DNA of 64,000 nucleotides from Bifidobacterium adolescentis ATCC 15703. Lineage in GTDB: Bacteria; Actinomycetota; Actinomycetes; Actinomycetales; Bifidobacteriaceae. The notes below the pieces were generated by a model, which made no database searches, was not told the DNA's origin, and was given only the letters and a program-made list of their open reading frames with translations. The position numbers and the translations under genes were made by a program. The stretch lies in contig NC_008618.1 in the NCBI RefSeq assembly GCF_000010425.1, positions 985,946 to 1,049,945 on the forward strand, written 5' to 3'. This document shows, piece after piece, positions 1 through 10,035 of the stretch (position 1 is the stretch's first letter; every line of letters begins with the position of its first letter).

Positions 1-146
1 ATGCTGCGGCGCTTTCCATGGCGCGGGACAACAAGCAGCGTATCCGTGTCTTCGGACTCGAGGGCGCCGGCAATGTGACCCAGGCTTTGCTGGGCGAGGA
101 GATCGGCACCATGGTTTCCACCGCGGAATCCACCCTCGCCGAGTGA
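1..146 (+). CDS. pyrH: UMP kinase, C-terminal part only
   Basis: This is the last 47 codons of a gene that begins left of the window. The frame starting at base 3 reads through ARDNKQRIRVFGLEGAGN and ends in TLAE before TGA at 144-146. The segment resembles the C-terminal nucleotide-binding tail of hexameric bacterial UMP kinase, which phosphorylates UMP to UDP in pyrimidine synthesis. The identification is supported by the very common order pyrH-frr-cdsA, with frr following after 52 bases. No active-site motif lies inside the window, so the call rests on the tail and the context. Confidence 0.85.
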   Translation, partial: AAALSMARDNKQRIRVFGLEGAGNVTQALLGEEIGTMVSTAESTLAE

Positions 147-198
147 CGACATTCAAAGCCGAATATCGATTAAACCAACAATATTAAAGGAGCAAACA

Positions 199-753
199 AT
201 GGCAACTATCGTCGATCAGGCCAAGGCGCAGATGGCCAAGTCCGTGGAATCCACCAAGGAGAACTTCTCCGGTATTCGCACCGGTCGTGCGAATCCGGCG
301 CTGCTTAACGGCATCACCGTTGACTATTACGGCGCACCGACCCCGCTGAAGGCCGTTGCCACCATCGGTGTTCCGGAGCCGCGCACCTTGGCGGTCACTC
401 CTTTCGATGCGTCCCAGGCCAACGCCGTGGAGAAGGCGCTTCGTGATTCCGATCTCGGAGCCAGCCCCCGTCGCGACGGCAACGTCATTCGCCTGACCAT
501 GCCGGAGCTGACCGAAGAGCGTCGCAAGGAATATGTCAAGATTGCCAAGGGCAAGGCTGAAGACGGCAAGGTCGCGGTGCGCAACATTCGTCGCAAGGCC
601 AAGGAATCCCTTGACAAGGCCATCAAAGACGGCGACATGGGCGAGGACGAAGGCGATCGTCTGCTCAAGGAACTCGACAAGGTCACCAAGCAGACCACCG
701 ACGAGCTTGACGCTCTGCTGGAAACCAAGCAGAAGGAGATCATGGAGGTCTGA
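199..753 (+). CDS. frr: Ribosome recycling factor
   Basis: The protein has 184 residues, the normal length for RRF, which together with EF-G splits the post-termination ribosome in the cytoplasm. The N-terminus has the family pattern of a long helix followed by SGIRTGRANPALL, then the beta domain with VDYYGAPTPLKAVATIGVPEPRTL, and the C-terminal helices carry RLTMPELTEERRKEYVKIAK and VAVRNIRRKAKE. The ATG at 199 follows AAAGGAG with normal spacing. It sits between pyrH and cdsA, the usual actinobacterial order, and is probably cotranscribed with them. Confidence 0.97.
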   Translation: MATIVDQAKAQMAKSVESTKENFSGIRTGRANPALLNGITVDYYGAPTPLKAVATIGVPEPRTLAVTPFDASQANAVEKALRDSDLGASPRRDGNVIRLTMPELTEERRKEYVKIAKGKAEDGKVAVRNIRRKAKESLDKAIKDGDMGEDEGDRLLKELDKVTKQTTDELDALLETKQKEIMEV

Positions 754-809
754 TTCCTTCGAATCTCCATAATCATCAATCGACGCACGGTACCACAGGA
801 GAGACCACG

Positions 810-1796
810 ATGGAAAAACAGGAGCAACGCGAAAAAGAAGCCGAAGAGGCCATTAACGCCATCAACAAGAAAACCGGACGCAACATGCCGCAGGCCATCG
901 CCACGGCGGTCGTCCTGATCGCCATCATCTTGGCATGCCTGTTGATCAGCGTTGATTTGTTCGTCTATCTTGTCGTGCTGTTCATGGTGCTCGCATTGTG
1001 GGAGCTGCGCGTCGATTTCGCCACCGCGGGATTGCATATTCCCGTGGTGGCGCTGTGGGCATGTTCCGCGGTGACTTTGCTGGCCACCTACTACAGTAAG
1101 CATCATATTGTGGCTATGACGGTCTGTGTACTGGCCTCCTTGCTGCTTGTAGCGATCGCCGCAAGTGCCAAGGTGACGTTCGGCAGTCGGCTTTCCCTGG
1201 CCGTGGCGGACAAACTGTCGCACACCGATGCAGGTGCTCGTCTCGAATCGTCGTTCAATCATGAACAGGGTGAAGTGCGCCACAGCCGACTGAGCCATGT
1301 GGCAGTCTCCATGTTCACCGTTCTGTACATTCCGCTGCTTGCCTCCTGCCTGATCATGCCGTTGACGTTCAACGGTCATCCGGTGGCACATGCCATCATG
1401 CTTGTCTTCATGCCCGCGCTGAGTGACACCGGTGGTCTGTTTGCAGGTGCATGGCTTGGCAAACATAAACTCAGTCCCCGTATCTCACCGAAGAAATCAT
1501 GGGAGGGCCTGGCAGGATCCATCTTGTTTGCCATGGCCGGTTCTTTTGTGGTGATGTTTTGCACTTACGAGCCATCCGTTTGGACGGTTCGATGGTGGGT
1601 GCCTATTGTCGCTGGTTTCATGATCGGTATAGCCGGAACCTTCGGCGACCTATGCGCTTCCATGCTGAAGCGTGACATTGGTATTAAGGATATGGGCCAT
1701 CTGCTTAAAGGTCATGGCGGAGTGATGGATCGTGTCGACTCCATCCTCCTGTGCGCTCCTTTCGTGTGCGTGCTCCTGTGGGCCACCGGAATGTGA
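810..1796 (+). CDS. cdsA: Phosphatidate cytidylyltransferase (CDP-diglyceride synthase)
   Basis: The 328-residue polytopic membrane protein makes CDP-diacylglycerol from phosphatidic acid and CTP, the common precursor of phospholipids. After a hydrophilic N-terminus of about 30 residues it has roughly eight hydrophobic segments. The C-terminal part carries the CDS signature: SPKKSWEG near residue 229, then MLKRDIGIKDMG and HGGVMDRVDS near the end. GGAG precedes the ATG at 810. Its product feeds the two CDP-alcohol phosphatidyltransferases encoded later in the window (11911 and 16976). Confidence 0.96.
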   Translation: MEKQEQREKEAEEAINAINKKTGRNMPQAIATAVVLIAIILACLLISVDLFVYLVVLFMVLALWELRVDFATAGLHIPVVALWACSAVTLLATYYSKHHIVAMTVCVLASLLLVAIAASAKVTFGSRLSLAVADKLSHTDAGARLESSFNHEQGEVRHSRLSHVAVSMFTVLYIPLLASCLIMPLTFNGHPVAHAIMLVFMPALSDTGGLFAGAWLGKHKLSPRISPKKSWEGLAGSILFAMAGSFVVMFCTYEPSVWTVRWWVPIVAGFMIGIAGTFGDLCASMLKRDIGIKDMGHLLKGHGGVMDRVDSILLCAPFVCVLLWATGM

Positions 1797-1812
1797 GAAA
1801 GGGCCAATAACC

Positions 1813-2982
1813 GTGAATTCCATGAATGATCAGCCGGAAACAGGCATCACTCCTGGAGGCACTTCGGGCGCCTTCCGGGATGTGCTGTCGAAAGACCATG
1901 CCCGCCGTGGCAAGCCGCCACTGCATTTCGCCGATATGTCCGAAGAGGAACGTATCGGTAAGGCCAAGGAACTTGGATTGCCGAAATTCAGGGTCAAACA
2001 GCTGGCTAATCATTACTATGGCCATTTCGATGTCAATGCGGAAGAATTTTCCGATTTTCCGGCGGCAAGACGCTCCGACGCGGCTGAAGCTTTCTTCCCG
2101 GAACTCATCCATGAGGTGACACGCCAAGTCGCCGATGGAGGCACCACCATCAAAACGTTGTGGCGCCTGTTTGATGGGTCGCTGATCGAATCCGTATTGA
2201 TGCGTTATCCCACCAGAACCACGCTTTGCATTTCCAGCCAGGTCGGCTGCGGCATGGGTTGCCCATTCTGCGCCACTGGACAACTGGGACTGACCAGGAA
2301 CATGTCCGCAGGTGAAATCGTTGAGCAGGTTCGTGTGGCCGCGAAGGCCATGCGTGACGGTGAAGTGGCCGGAGGCTCCGGACGACTGAGCAACATCGTG
2401 TTCATGGGCATGGGCGAACCAATGGGCAACTATAAATCCGTCTTGAGCGCAGTCCGCCAAATTAGTTCCATGCCTCCCGAAGGCTTCGGCATCTCCGCAC
2501 GTAACATCACGGTTTCCACCGTTGGCGTGGTGCCTGGCATCAGGAAACTGGCCGAAGAAGGCATCCCAGTACGTCTCGCAGTATCCCTGCACGCGCCGAG
2601 CGATGAATTGCGCGATGAACTTGTGCCCATGAACAAGCGTTTCAACACCAAACAGGTGCTCGACGCTGCGCATGATTATTATCTGGCTTCCAAACGGCGA
2701 GTCAGCATCGAATACGCCTTGATGCGCGGCATCAACGACCAGGCGGAACATGCCAAATTGCTGGCGAAGCGTCTGAACCACTATGGAGATGATTGGGCGC
2801 ATGTCAATCCGATTCCGCTCAATCCGATCGAGGGATCGAAGTGGACCGCGTCCAAACCAGAAGACGAGCGTAGATTCCTTGAGATTCTCCATAACGCTGG
2901 CATCACAGCCACACTGCGTGATACCAGAGGACAGGACATTGATGGCGCATGCGGACAGCTTGCAGCCAAAGAACGTGACTGA
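1813..2982 (+). CDS. rlmN: Dual-specificity RNA methyltransferase RlmN (23S A2503 / tRNA A37)
   Basis: This is a radical SAM enzyme of about 389 residues that methylates C2 of adenosine in 23S rRNA and in some tRNAs. The cluster motif CGMGCPFCATG gives the three cysteines that hold the 4Fe-4S centre. GMGEPMGNY and RGQDIDGACGQL near the C-terminus are typical; the cysteine in the latter is the expected methyl-carrying residue. I chose GTG at 1813 because GAAAGGG at 1797-1803 is well spaced; the in-frame ATG at 1822 is the alternative. The open frame extends upstream into cdsA, but that part does not look like RlmN. Confidence 0.94.
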   Translation: MNSMNDQPETGITPGGTSGAFRDVLSKDHARRGKPPLHFADMSEEERIGKAKELGLPKFRVKQLANHYYGHFDVNAEEFSDFPAARRSDAAEAFFPELIHEVTRQVADGGTTIKTLWRLFDGSLIESVLMRYPTRTTLCISSQVGCGMGCPFCATGQLGLTRNMSAGEIVEQVRVAAKAMRDGEVAGGSGRLSNIVFMGMGEPMGNYKSVLSAVRQISSMPPEGFGISARNITVSTVGVVPGIRKLAEEGIPVRLAVSLHAPSDELRDELVPMNKRFNTKQVLDAAHDYYLASKRRVSIEYALMRGINDQAEHAKLLAKRLNHYGDDWAHVNPIPLNPIEGSKWTASKPEDERRFLEILHNAGITATLRDTRGQDIDGACGQLAAKERD

Positions 2983-3054
2983 TTCCTCCGAAAGGCCCGG
3001 TTCTGTCCGCTACTCGGAATCCGCATGAACCGACGTAACGTATTGCGGTTACTC

Positions 3055-3069
3055 TTGCAATCATTGCAA
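3055..3069. promoter_or_regulatory. Perfect palindrome TTGCAAT-C-ATTGCAA upstream of hisF
   Basis: A perfect 7+1+7 inverted repeat lies 27 bases before the hisF start, in the 114-base gap after rlmN. It is inside a wider imperfect dyad (GCGGTT at 3045-3050 against AACCGT at 3068-3073). It could be an operator for the his/trp block or a transcript hairpin. I cannot assign a regulator. Confidence 0.4.
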
Positions 3070-3096
3070 CCGTTATGCGTGAAGGAGTAGAGCAGC

Positions 3097-3867
3097 ATGT
3101 CACTGGCGGTCCGAGTCATTCCATGTCTTGATGTCGATGCGGGACGAGTGGTCAAAGGCGTGCATTTCGAGAATCTTCGCGATGCAGGAGACCCGGTCGA
3201 ACTCGCCGCGGAATACTACCGCCAGGGCGCGGACGAACTGACGTTCCTTGATGTGACGGCGTCAAGCTCCCATAGGCAGACCATGGTCGATGTGGTGAGC
3301 CGCACCGCCGAACAGATTTTTATTCCACTGACTGTCGGCGGCGGCGTACGTACCCCTGAAGACGTCGATTCCCTGCTTCGTTGCGGTGCGGATAAGGTCG
3401 GCGTCAACACCGCGGCCATCAATGACCCTACCCTCATCAGTCGTGTCGCCGAACGATTCGGCAATCAGGTGCTTGTGCTGTCCGTCGATGCACGTCGCGA
3501 ACAGGGAGAACGACATACGCAGTCAGGTTTCGAAGTCACCACCATGGGCGGGCGCAAATCCACTGGCATTGACGCCATTTGGTGGGTCAAGCGCGCCCAA
3601 GAACTTGGTGCGGGGGAGATTCTCCTTAATTCAATGGATGCCGATGGCACCCAACAAGGCTTCGATCTGGAGATGATCAAAGCTGTCCGCAAGGAAGTCA
3701 AAATCCCGATTATCGCTTCTGGCGGCGCCGGCAAAGCCTCGGATTTTCCGCCGGCAATCGAGGCGGGCGCCGATGCCGTGCTCGCTGCCTCGATTTTCCA
3801 TTACGGCAAAGTCACCATTGGTGAAGTCAAAGACGCCATCAAGGCAGCCGGATACACCGTACGCTGA
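3097..3867 (+). CDS. hisF: Imidazole glycerol phosphate synthase, cyclase subunit
   Basis: The 256-residue (beta/alpha)8 barrel closes the imidazole ring in histidine synthesis, using ammonia from HisH, and releases AICAR. The family start [20 protein letters not shown] carries the first catalytic Asp; the second is in VLSVDARR near residue 132. Phosphate-binding loops [10 protein letters not shown] and [11 protein letters not shown] are intact. GAAGGAG precedes the ATG. No hisH is in the window, so the partner subunit is encoded elsewhere. It opens the his/trp block with hisI directly after it. Confidence 0.97.
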   Translation: MSLAVRVIPCLDVDAGRVVKGVHFENLRDAGDPVELAAEYYRQGADELTFLDVTASSSHRQTMVDVVSRTAEQIFIPLTVGGGVRTPEDVDSLLRCGADKVGVNTAAINDPTLISRVAERFGNQVLVLSVDARREQGERHTQSGFEVTTMGGRKSTGIDAIWWVKRAQELGAGEILLNSMDADGTQQGFDLEMIKAVRKEVKIPIIASGGAGKASDFPPAIEAGADAVLAASIFHYGKVTIGEVKDAIKAAGYTVR

Positions 3868-3930
3868 ATAGAACCACGGAAACTACGCAAACCAACCCTG
3901 TAGTACTGAACAACGAATCGCAATACCATC

Positions 3931-4338
3931 ATGACCAACGAAGCATACGACAACACCACCACTCTCGACCCGCGCATCGCACAGCGTCTCAAGCACGATG
4001 ACAAAGGCTTGGTCGCGGCCGTCATCCAGCAGTTCGATACCAAAGAGGTACTGATGGTCGGCTATATGAACGACGAAGCCATCAGACGTACCCTCACCAC
4101 CGGACGCGTCACATTCTGGTCGAGGTCCAGGCAGGAGTATTGGCGTAAGGGCGATACGTCGGGACATGCCCAGTATGTGAAGTCCTTCGCGCTGGATTGC
4201 GATGGAGATGCCATTCTGGTAGAAGTTGACCAAGTGGGAGCGGCTTGCCATACCGGCAAACGTTCCTGTTTTGAAGAAGGCGGACAGCTGCCTGTGGTCG
4301 TGGGCCATCGAACCAAAGAACAGGAGGGTCAGCGGTGA
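3931..4338 (+). CDS. hisI: Phosphoribosyl-AMP cyclohydrolase
   Basis: The 135-residue enzyme opens the adenine ring of PR-AMP in the third step of histidine synthesis. It has the stand-alone HisI core [23 protein letters not shown], then [21 protein letters not shown], and the metal ligands in [27 protein letters not shown]. The PR-ATP pyrophosphatase (hisE) is a separate gene near 10731, as usual in Actinobacteria. The ATG at 3931 has no clear Shine-Dalgarno sequence. Its end overlaps the trpE start by 4 bases, so the two are translationally coupled. Confidence 0.96.
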   Translation: MTNEAYDNTTTLDPRIAQRLKHDDKGLVAAVIQQFDTKEVLMVGYMNDEAIRRTLTTGRVTFWSRSRQEYWRKGDTSGHAQYVKSFALDCDGDAILVEVDQVGAACHTGKRSCFEEGGQLPVVVGHRTKEQEGQR

Positions 4339-5891
4339 GCGAATGCAGCGTACAGACCCTCAAGTGGGGTGCTACATGGCCAAGCCGTGAGCAGTTCCAT
4401 GAATTGGCCGACCAAGGCTACCGTGTCATCCCCATCGTACGTCGTTTGCTGGCTGATTCATTGACCCCAGTCGGCTTCTACGAGCGTCTCGCAGGAGGCC
4501 GTTCCGGTACGTTCATCCTCGAATCGGCTGAATTTGGCGGAGCGTGGAGTCGATACAGCTTCATTGGCGTGCATTCCATAGCGCAGCTGCGTTCGAACAA
4601 CGGCAAAGCCGATTGGCTGGGACAGGTGCCTGTCGGAGTGCCCACCGACGGTGATGTTGTCGAAGTGGCACATGCCGCGCTGAAGACATTGAAGGCTCCG
4701 CACGTCGAGGGATTGCCGAATCTGACCAGTGGCCTCGTTGGTACTGTCGGATGGGATTCCATCCGACATTGGGAACCGACGCTCCGTGCCGAAGCCCCGA
4801 ATGAGACCGGACAGCCGGAAACCGTTCTGGCTCTCGCCACGGACATCGCAGTAGTCGACCACGTGTCTGGCTCGGTATGGCTGATTGCCAATGCTGTGAA
4901 TGTCGATGACCGTCCGACTCGTGCCGATGCCGCCTACGATGAAGCGCTGGCACGTCTGGATGATATGCAGCGCAAGGCTGCCGCACCCGTCGAAAACGAA
5001 GCCCGGGTCAATGTGCTCGACGAGTCGGTCGGCCAGCCCCAACTGCGATTCCGCACGGAGAAAAGCGATTACGAACGTTCCGTTGAAGAGGCCAAACGCC
5101 ATATCATCGATGGCGATGTGTTCCAAGTGGTCATTTCGCAGCGACTGGATATTGATTCTCCCGCCGATCCGTTTGATGTGTATCGTGTGCTGCGTACCCT
5201 CAATCCGAGCCCGTACATGTATTTCATGGCACTCACCGATGCTCAAGGACGTGATTTCAACGTCATCGGTTCCAGCCCGGAAACACTGATCAAGGTGGAC
5301 AACGGCCATGCCATGTCTTTCCCAATCGCCGGTTCCAGACCACGAGGCGCCACTCCTGAGGAAGATGAACGTCTCGCCAAGGAACTATTGGCAGACCCGA
5401 AGGAACGCAGCGAGCATATCATGCTGGTCGATCTGGCCCGCAACGATCTGAGCCGCGTGTGCCGTCCGGAAAGCGTCGAAGTCGTTTCCTTGATGGACAT
5501 CAAACGGTTCAGCCATATCATGCACATCTGCTCAACTGTTACCGGGCAGGTCGATCCGCATATGACGGCGTTCGACGTGTTCACTTCCGCCTTCCCCGCG
5601 GGGACGCTGTCCGGAGCGCCGAAGCCGCGCGCCATCGAGATTATCGATGAACTTGAGCCGGCCGACCGTGGTATTTACGGCGGCACCGTCGGTTATTTTG
5701 ATTTTTCAGGCAACCTCGATATGGCCATCGCCATTCGAACTGCATTCATTCGCGACCATGAAGCGAGCGTGCAGGCCGGAGCTGGAATCGTCCTCGATTC
5801 CGTGCCGGCCAGTGAGTGGCAGGAGACTCGCAACAAGGCCGAAGCCAGCGTTGAAGCGGTACAGATCGCCGCGCAGCTTCGCCAGTTGTGA
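4335..5891 (+). CDS. trpE: Anthranilate synthase component I
   Basis: The 518-residue chorismate-using enzyme makes anthranilate at the start of tryptophan synthesis. The N-terminal half has the tryptophan feedback segment, with [15 protein letters not shown] and [19 protein letters not shown]; the catalytic half has [41 protein letters not shown] and [18 protein letters not shown] at 4335 follows AGGAGGG and overlaps the hisI stop. The amidotransferase partner (trpG) and trpD are not in the window, so the pathway is split over several loci. Confidence 0.96.
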   Translation: MSECSVQTLKWGATWPSREQFHELADQGYRVIPIVRRLLADSLTPVGFYERLAGGRSGTFILESAEFGGAWSRYSFIGVHSIAQLRSNNGKADWLGQVPVGVPTDGDVVEVAHAALKTLKAPHVEGLPNLTSGLVGTVGWDSIRHWEPTLRAEAPNETGQPETVLALATDIAVVDHVSGSVWLIANAVNVDDRPTRADAAYDEALARLDDMQRKAAAPVENEARVNVLDESVGQPQLRFRTEKSDYERSVEEAKRHIIDGDVFQVVISQRLDIDSPADPFDVYRVLRTLNPSPYMYFMALTDAQGRDFNVIGSSPETLIKVDNGHAMSFPIAGSRPRGATPEEDERLAKELLADPKERSEHIMLVDLARNDLSRVCRPESVEVVSLMDIKRFSHIMHICSTVTGQVDPHMTAFDVFTSAFPAGTLSGAPKPRAIEIIDELEPADRGIYGGTVGYFDFSGNLDMAIAIRTAFIRDHEASVQAGAGIVLDSVPASEWQETRNKAEASVEAVQIAAQLRQL

Positions 5892-5934
5892 GTCACATTC
5901 TGACCGTTCAATTGTGTTGTGAAAGGAAGCAGTA

Positions 5935-8028
5935 ATGTCTGTGCTCGATGAATTGGTGGCGGGAGCCGTCGAGGATCAGCGATCAAGAGAAAACAACGTG
6001 CCGCTCGCTGAGGTCAAGCGGATGGCGTTCGAGGCTTCAGCGCCAATCGATGCGCGCCAGTGGCTGAAAAAGGCGGATGGCATTCCGGTCATCGCCGAGA
6101 TCAAGCGTGCCTCCCCATCCAAAGGCCATTTGAGCGATATTCCGGATCCGGCCGCTTTGGCCCGCGAATACGAGCAGGGAGGTGCAAGCGCGATTTCCGT
6201 GCTGACTGAAGGCCGTCGGTTCCTTGGCTCTCTTGAAGATTTCGACAAGGTGCGCGCCGCAGTGAGGATTCCCGTGCTGCGCAAGGATTTCATCGTTACC
6301 GAATATCAGATTTGGGAAGCACGTGCGCATGGTGCCGATCTGGTGCTGCTCATCGTCGCCGCATTGGACGACGTCAAGCTCAAGTCGCTGCTCGATCTCG
6401 CGCATAGCCTCAATATGACGGTGCTGGTGGAAACACACACCCGTGAGGAGATTCAACGGGCCATCAATGCCGGGGCCAAGGTCATTGGCATCAACGCCCG
6501 CAATCTTAAAGACCTCAAGGTGGATGTGAACAAGTACAACGAACTGGCCGCGGATTTGCCGGACGATGTGATTCGCGTGGCGGAATCCGGTGTGTTCGGT
6601 TCGGTTGAGCTTGAGGATTACGCCCGTGCCGGCGCGGATGCGGTGCTGGTGGGAGAAGGCGTGGCCACCGCGGCCAACCATGAGCAGGCAGTGGAACGAT
6701 TAGTAAAGGCAGGAGCAAGAGTGAAGGCATCCGAACAGACCCCGTTGGCAAGCCATGAAGGACCATATTTCGGACAGTTTGGCGGACGCTATGTTCCGGA
6801 AGCGCTGATCACGGCGCTCGACGAGCTTGAACGCGTGTATACGGAAGCCAAGGCCGATCCGGAATTCCATAAGGAATTGGCGCGGTTGAACCAGCAGTAT
6901 GTTGGACGTCCGTCCCCATTGACTGAAGCGCCTCGTTTCGCGCAGAGGCTCAAGGAGAAAACCGGTCTTGATGCCCGTGTGTTCCTCAAGCGTGAAGACC
7001 TGAACCACACCGGCGCCCACAAGATCAACAACGCGCTTGGACAGGCCCTACTGGTCAAGCGCATGGGCAAAACCCGTGTGATCGCCGAAACCGGTGCAGG
7101 CCAGCATGGTGTGGCCACTGCCACGGTCTGTGCCATGCTGGGACTCAAGTGCCGCATCTACATGGGACAGATCGATGCCCGCCGTCAGGCGCTGAACGTT
7201 GCCCGCATGCGCATGCTTGGCGCGGAGGTCGTCGAAGTCACCTTGGGTGATCGCATCCTCAAGGACGCCATCAACGAGGCGCTGCGCGACTGGGTCACCA
7301 ACGTCAAAGACACCCATTATCTGCTCGGCACGGTCGCAGGACCTCATCCGTTCCCATCCATGGTGCGCGACTTCCAAAAGATCATCGGAGAGGAAGCGAA
7401 ACAGCAGCTGCAGGATTGGTATGGCATCGACCATCCCGATGCTATCTGCGCATGCGTCGGCGGCGGCTCCAATGCCATCGGCATCATGAACGCCTTCCTC
7501 GATGACGAACGAGTGAACCTGTACGGTTACGAGGCCGGCGGTAACGGGCCCGAATCCGGTCGCCATGCCATTCGATTCGCGCCAGGTACCGGTGAACTGG
7601 GCATGTTCCAAGGAGCCAAGAGCTATCTGTTGGAAAACCCCGAAGGCCAGACCCTTGACACGTACTCCATCTCCGCAGGCTTGGATTACGCCTCCGTCGG
7701 CCCCGAACATGCATGGCTCAAGGATATCGGCCGCGTCAACTATTCCTGGGCCACTGATCAGGAAGCCATGAGCGCGTTCAAGGATCTGTGCGAAACCGAA
7801 GGCATCATCCCTGCCATCGAAAGCTCCCACGCAGTGGCCGGCGCGTACAAGGCAGCTGCAGACCTCAAGGCCAAAGGGTATGAGCATCCGGTCATGATCA
7901 TCAACATCTCTGGCCGTGGAGACAAGGACATGAACACCGCCGGCAAATGGTTCGGATACCTGACCGACGAGCAGGCCAAAGCCTTGGAATCCAACGGCGC
8001 GCAAGGCAACAACGCGGACGGCGAGTGA
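5935..8028 (+). CDS. trpCB: Fused indole-3-glycerol-phosphate synthase / tryptophan synthase beta chain
   Basis: One unbroken 697-residue frame holds two enzymes. Residues 1 to about 262 are TrpC ([47 protein letters not shown]). From about 275 to the end is TrpB, starting [14 protein letters not shown], with the PLP lysine in [14 protein letters not shown] and the phosphate loop [10 protein letters not shown]. The linker is about 12 residues and the TrpB domain has no start of its own. AAGGAAG precedes the ATG. The fusion ties the indole-forming precursor step to the enzyme that consumes indole; trpA follows after 17 bases. This fusion is known in bifidobacteria. Confidence 0.97.
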   Translation: MSVLDELVAGAVEDQRSRENNVPLAEVKRMAFEASAPIDARQWLKKADGIPVIAEIKRASPSKGHLSDIPDPAALAREYEQGGASAISVLTEGRRFLGSLEDFDKVRAAVRIPVLRKDFIVTEYQIWEARAHGADLVLLIVAALDDVKLKSLLDLAHSLNMTVLVETHTREEIQRAINAGAKVIGINARNLKDLKVDVNKYNELAADLPDDVIRVAESGVFGSVELEDYARAGADAVLVGEGVATAANHEQAVERLVKAGARVKASEQTPLASHEGPYFGQFGGRYVPEALITALDELERVYTEAKADPEFHKELARLNQQYVGRPSPLTEAPRFAQRLKEKTGLDARVFLKREDLNHTGAHKINNALGQALLVKRMGKTRVIAETGAGQHGVATATVCAMLGLKCRIYMGQIDARRQALNVARMRMLGAEVVEVTLGDRILKDAINEALRDWVTNVKDTHYLLGTVAGPHPFPSMVRDFQKIIGEEAKQQLQDWYGIDHPDAICACVGGGSNAIGIMNAFLDDERVNLYGYEAGGNGPESGRHAIRFAPGTGELGMFQGAKSYLLENPEGQTLDTYSISAGLDYASVGPEHAWLKDIGRVNYSWATDQEAMSAFKDLCETEGIIPAIESSHAVAGAYKAAADLKAKGYEHPVMIINISGRGDKDMNTAGKWFGYLTDEQAKALESNGAQGNNADGE

Positions 8029-8045
8029 GAAAAGGAGCAACCATC

Positions 8046-8921
8046 ATGACGAACGCAACATCATCCACGCCGTCCGGCCAGCCACTCGGCATCAGCCACA
8101 AGCCAAGCCCGACGGAAACCATGTTCGATGAATTCAAAGCCGCCGACAAGCCGGCATTCATCGGATATCTGCCATACGGATTCCCTGATCCGGATTATTC
8201 GCTCAAAGCTTTCCGCACCATGGTCGAACACGGCGTGAACGCGGTCGAAATCGGGCTGCCGTATTCCGACCCCGTCATGGACGGTCCCGTCATCCAGGCG
8301 GCATCGCAAATCGCCATCGACAATGGTGAAAAAATCGCCAACGTATTCAAAGCGGTGGAAACAGTGGCGAACGCCGGGGGAGTGCCATTGGTCATGAGCT
8401 ATTGGAACCTCATCTTCCATTACGGCGTCGAACGATTCGCACGTGATTTCGAAAACGCCGGTGGAGCCGGTCTCATCACCCCGGATCTCATTCCGGACGA
8501 GGCCGGCGAGTGGATCGAAGCCTCCGACCGTCACGGACTCGACCGCATCTTCCTGGTATCTCCGGATTCCACCGAAGACCGTCTGAAAGTCGTTGCGGAC
8601 AATGCGCGGGGTTTCGTCTATGCTGCCGCCCGCATGGGCGTCACCGGAGAACGCTCCACCATCGATGCATCCCCGAAGGAACTGGTCGCCCGTACCCGCA
8701 AGGCCGGTGCGAAAAACGTGTGCGTAGGCATCGGCGTGTCCACCGCGGAACAGGGGGCTCGTGTCGGATCGTATGCGGACGGTGTCATCGTAGGCTCGGC
8801 TCTGGTGCATACCATGATTGACGAATCCGGCAAGCATGCAGTCGACGAAGCCACCGGTCTCAAGGCCTTGGCGGCGAAGACTGAGGAGCTTGCCGAAGGC
8901 ATCCACAACGCCCGCAACTGA
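8046..8921 (+). CDS. trpA: Tryptophan synthase alpha chain
   Basis: The protein has about 291 residues. It cleaves indole-3-glycerol phosphate and passes indole to the beta chain, here the C-terminal domain of the preceding fusion. Family features are GYLPYGFPDPDYSLKAF, the catalytic Glu in NAVEIGLPYSDPVMDGPVIQ, LVMSYWNLIFHYG, GLITPDLIPDEA, FVYAAARMGVTGER and GIGVSTAEQG. The ATG at 8046 follows AAAAGGAG. An upstream in-frame extension back to 7947 overlaps trpCB and looks spurious. Confidence 0.97.
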   Translation: MTNATSSTPSGQPLGISHKPSPTETMFDEFKAADKPAFIGYLPYGFPDPDYSLKAFRTMVEHGVNAVEIGLPYSDPVMDGPVIQAASQIAIDNGEKIANVFKAVETVANAGGVPLVMSYWNLIFHYGVERFARDFENAGGAGLITPDLIPDEAGEWIEASDRHGLDRIFLVSPDSTEDRLKVVADNARGFVYAAARMGVTGERSTIDASPKELVARTRKAGAKNVCVGIGVSTAEQGARVGSYADGVIVGSALVHTMIDESGKHAVDEATGLKALAAKTEELAEGIHNARN

Positions 8922-8942
8922 ACCAGTCCAAAGACAACATAC

Positions 8943-8980
8943 TGGTAGTCCACGTACCATATCGTATACGTGGACTACCA
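8943..8980. terminator. Perfect 14-bp inverted repeat between trpA and lgt
   Basis: TGGTAGTCCACGTA at 8943-8956 is an exact reverse complement of 8967-8980, with a 10-base loop. It ends 10 bases before the lgt start and overlaps its leader. No T-run follows, so as an intrinsic terminator it would be weak. It could stabilise the trpA 3' end, or bury the lgt leader, or be a protein-binding dyad. Confidence 0.5.
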
Positions 8981-8990
8981 TCAGGAAACC

Positions 8991-10001
8991 ATGACACTTG
9001 CTTACATTCCGTCACCCACCATTTCGCAGTTTTCCATCGGGCCGGTGACCATCCATTTCTACGCGCTGTGCATTCTGCTCGGCATCGTGCTGGCGGTATG
9101 GATGACAACCGTTCATTGGAAACGATATGGCGGTAATTTCGATCAGATTCTCGACATCACGCTTGTCGCGGTGCCGAGCGGCATCATCGGTGCGCGTATA
9201 TACCACATCATCACCACTCCGGAACGTTTCTTCGGACCGACCGGCGATTGGGTGGAGATGTTCCGCATCTGGAATGGCGGACTGGGCATCTGGGGCGGCG
9301 TCCTGCTTGGAGCGCTTGCCGCTTGGGCATGGTGTCGTCACAAGCATTATCCAATGGCTCTGCTCGGTGACGCCGTCGCGCCAGGATTGCTCGTGGCGCA
9401 GGCCGTGGGACGTCTGGGCAACTGGTTCAACCAAGAGCTCTACGGCGCGCCGACGACCTTGCCTTGGGGTTTGAAGTTGAATATGGAGGGAAGCGCCATC
9501 GGTCACAGCGAACAATGCTATGACGGAGCGACCTGCCCGACAGGCACGCTGTTCCACCCCACCTTCCTGTATGAGATGATTTGGAATCTCATCGGTGCTG
9601 CGCTCATCGTTTTCCTTGGTTCCAAAATCATGAAAAAACTCAAGGCCGGGTCCTTGTTCGCCATATACATCATGTGGTACACGGTGGGACGCACTTGGAT
9701 CGAGGCTCTGCGCATTGATTTCGCGCACGAGTTCCTTGGCGTGCGCATCAACGTATGGGTGTCCATGGCGGTGTTCGTGCTTGGCGTGGTGGCTTTCATC
9801 GTTATTCAGCAGATGGGAAAGTCCACCGAGCTGCTTGCCGAGAAGTTGCGCACCGTCACCGAGATTGAGCTAAGCCTCGTCGAGGATGGAGAAACCGGTC
9901 TCCCGACCGCGAAGGCCAACCTTACGAAAACCAAGGATGAAATCACGGCAAACGATGGCTCATCCGTCTCATATGCCGATGACCAGTCCGACAACAAGTA
10001 A
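8991..10001 (+). CDS. lgt: Prolipoprotein diacylglyceryl transferase
   Basis: The protein has about 336 residues and several membrane segments. It transfers diacylglycerol from phosphatidylglycerol to the lipobox cysteine of prelipoproteins. Family signatures are [12 protein letters not shown] near residue 95 and [13 protein letters not shown] near residue 145, with [11 protein letters not shown] later. A hydrophilic C-terminal tail of about 55 residues rich in Glu, Thr and Asp goes beyond the usual family end. ATG 8991 with AGGAAA just before it is preferred over GTG at 8970, which lies in the hairpin. Confidence 0.95.
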   Translation: MTLAYIPSPTISQFSIGPVTIHFYALCILLGIVLAVWMTTVHWKRYGGNFDQILDITLVAVPSGIIGARIYHIITTPERFFGPTGDWVEMFRIWNGGLGIWGGVLLGALAAWAWCRHKHYPMALLGDAVAPGLLVAQAVGRLGNWFNQELYGAPTTLPWGLKLNMEGSAIGHSEQCYDGATCPTGTLFHPTFLYEMIWNLIGAALIVFLGSKIMKKLKAGSLFAIYIMWYTVGRTWIEALRIDFAHEFLGVRINVWVSMAVFVLGVVAFIVIQQMGKSTELLAEKLRTVTEIELSLVEDGETGLPTAKANLTKTKDEITANDGSSVSYADDQSDNK

Positions 10002-10035
10002 CATCAAGTCGATTACCTTCCATAGAATGAGAACC

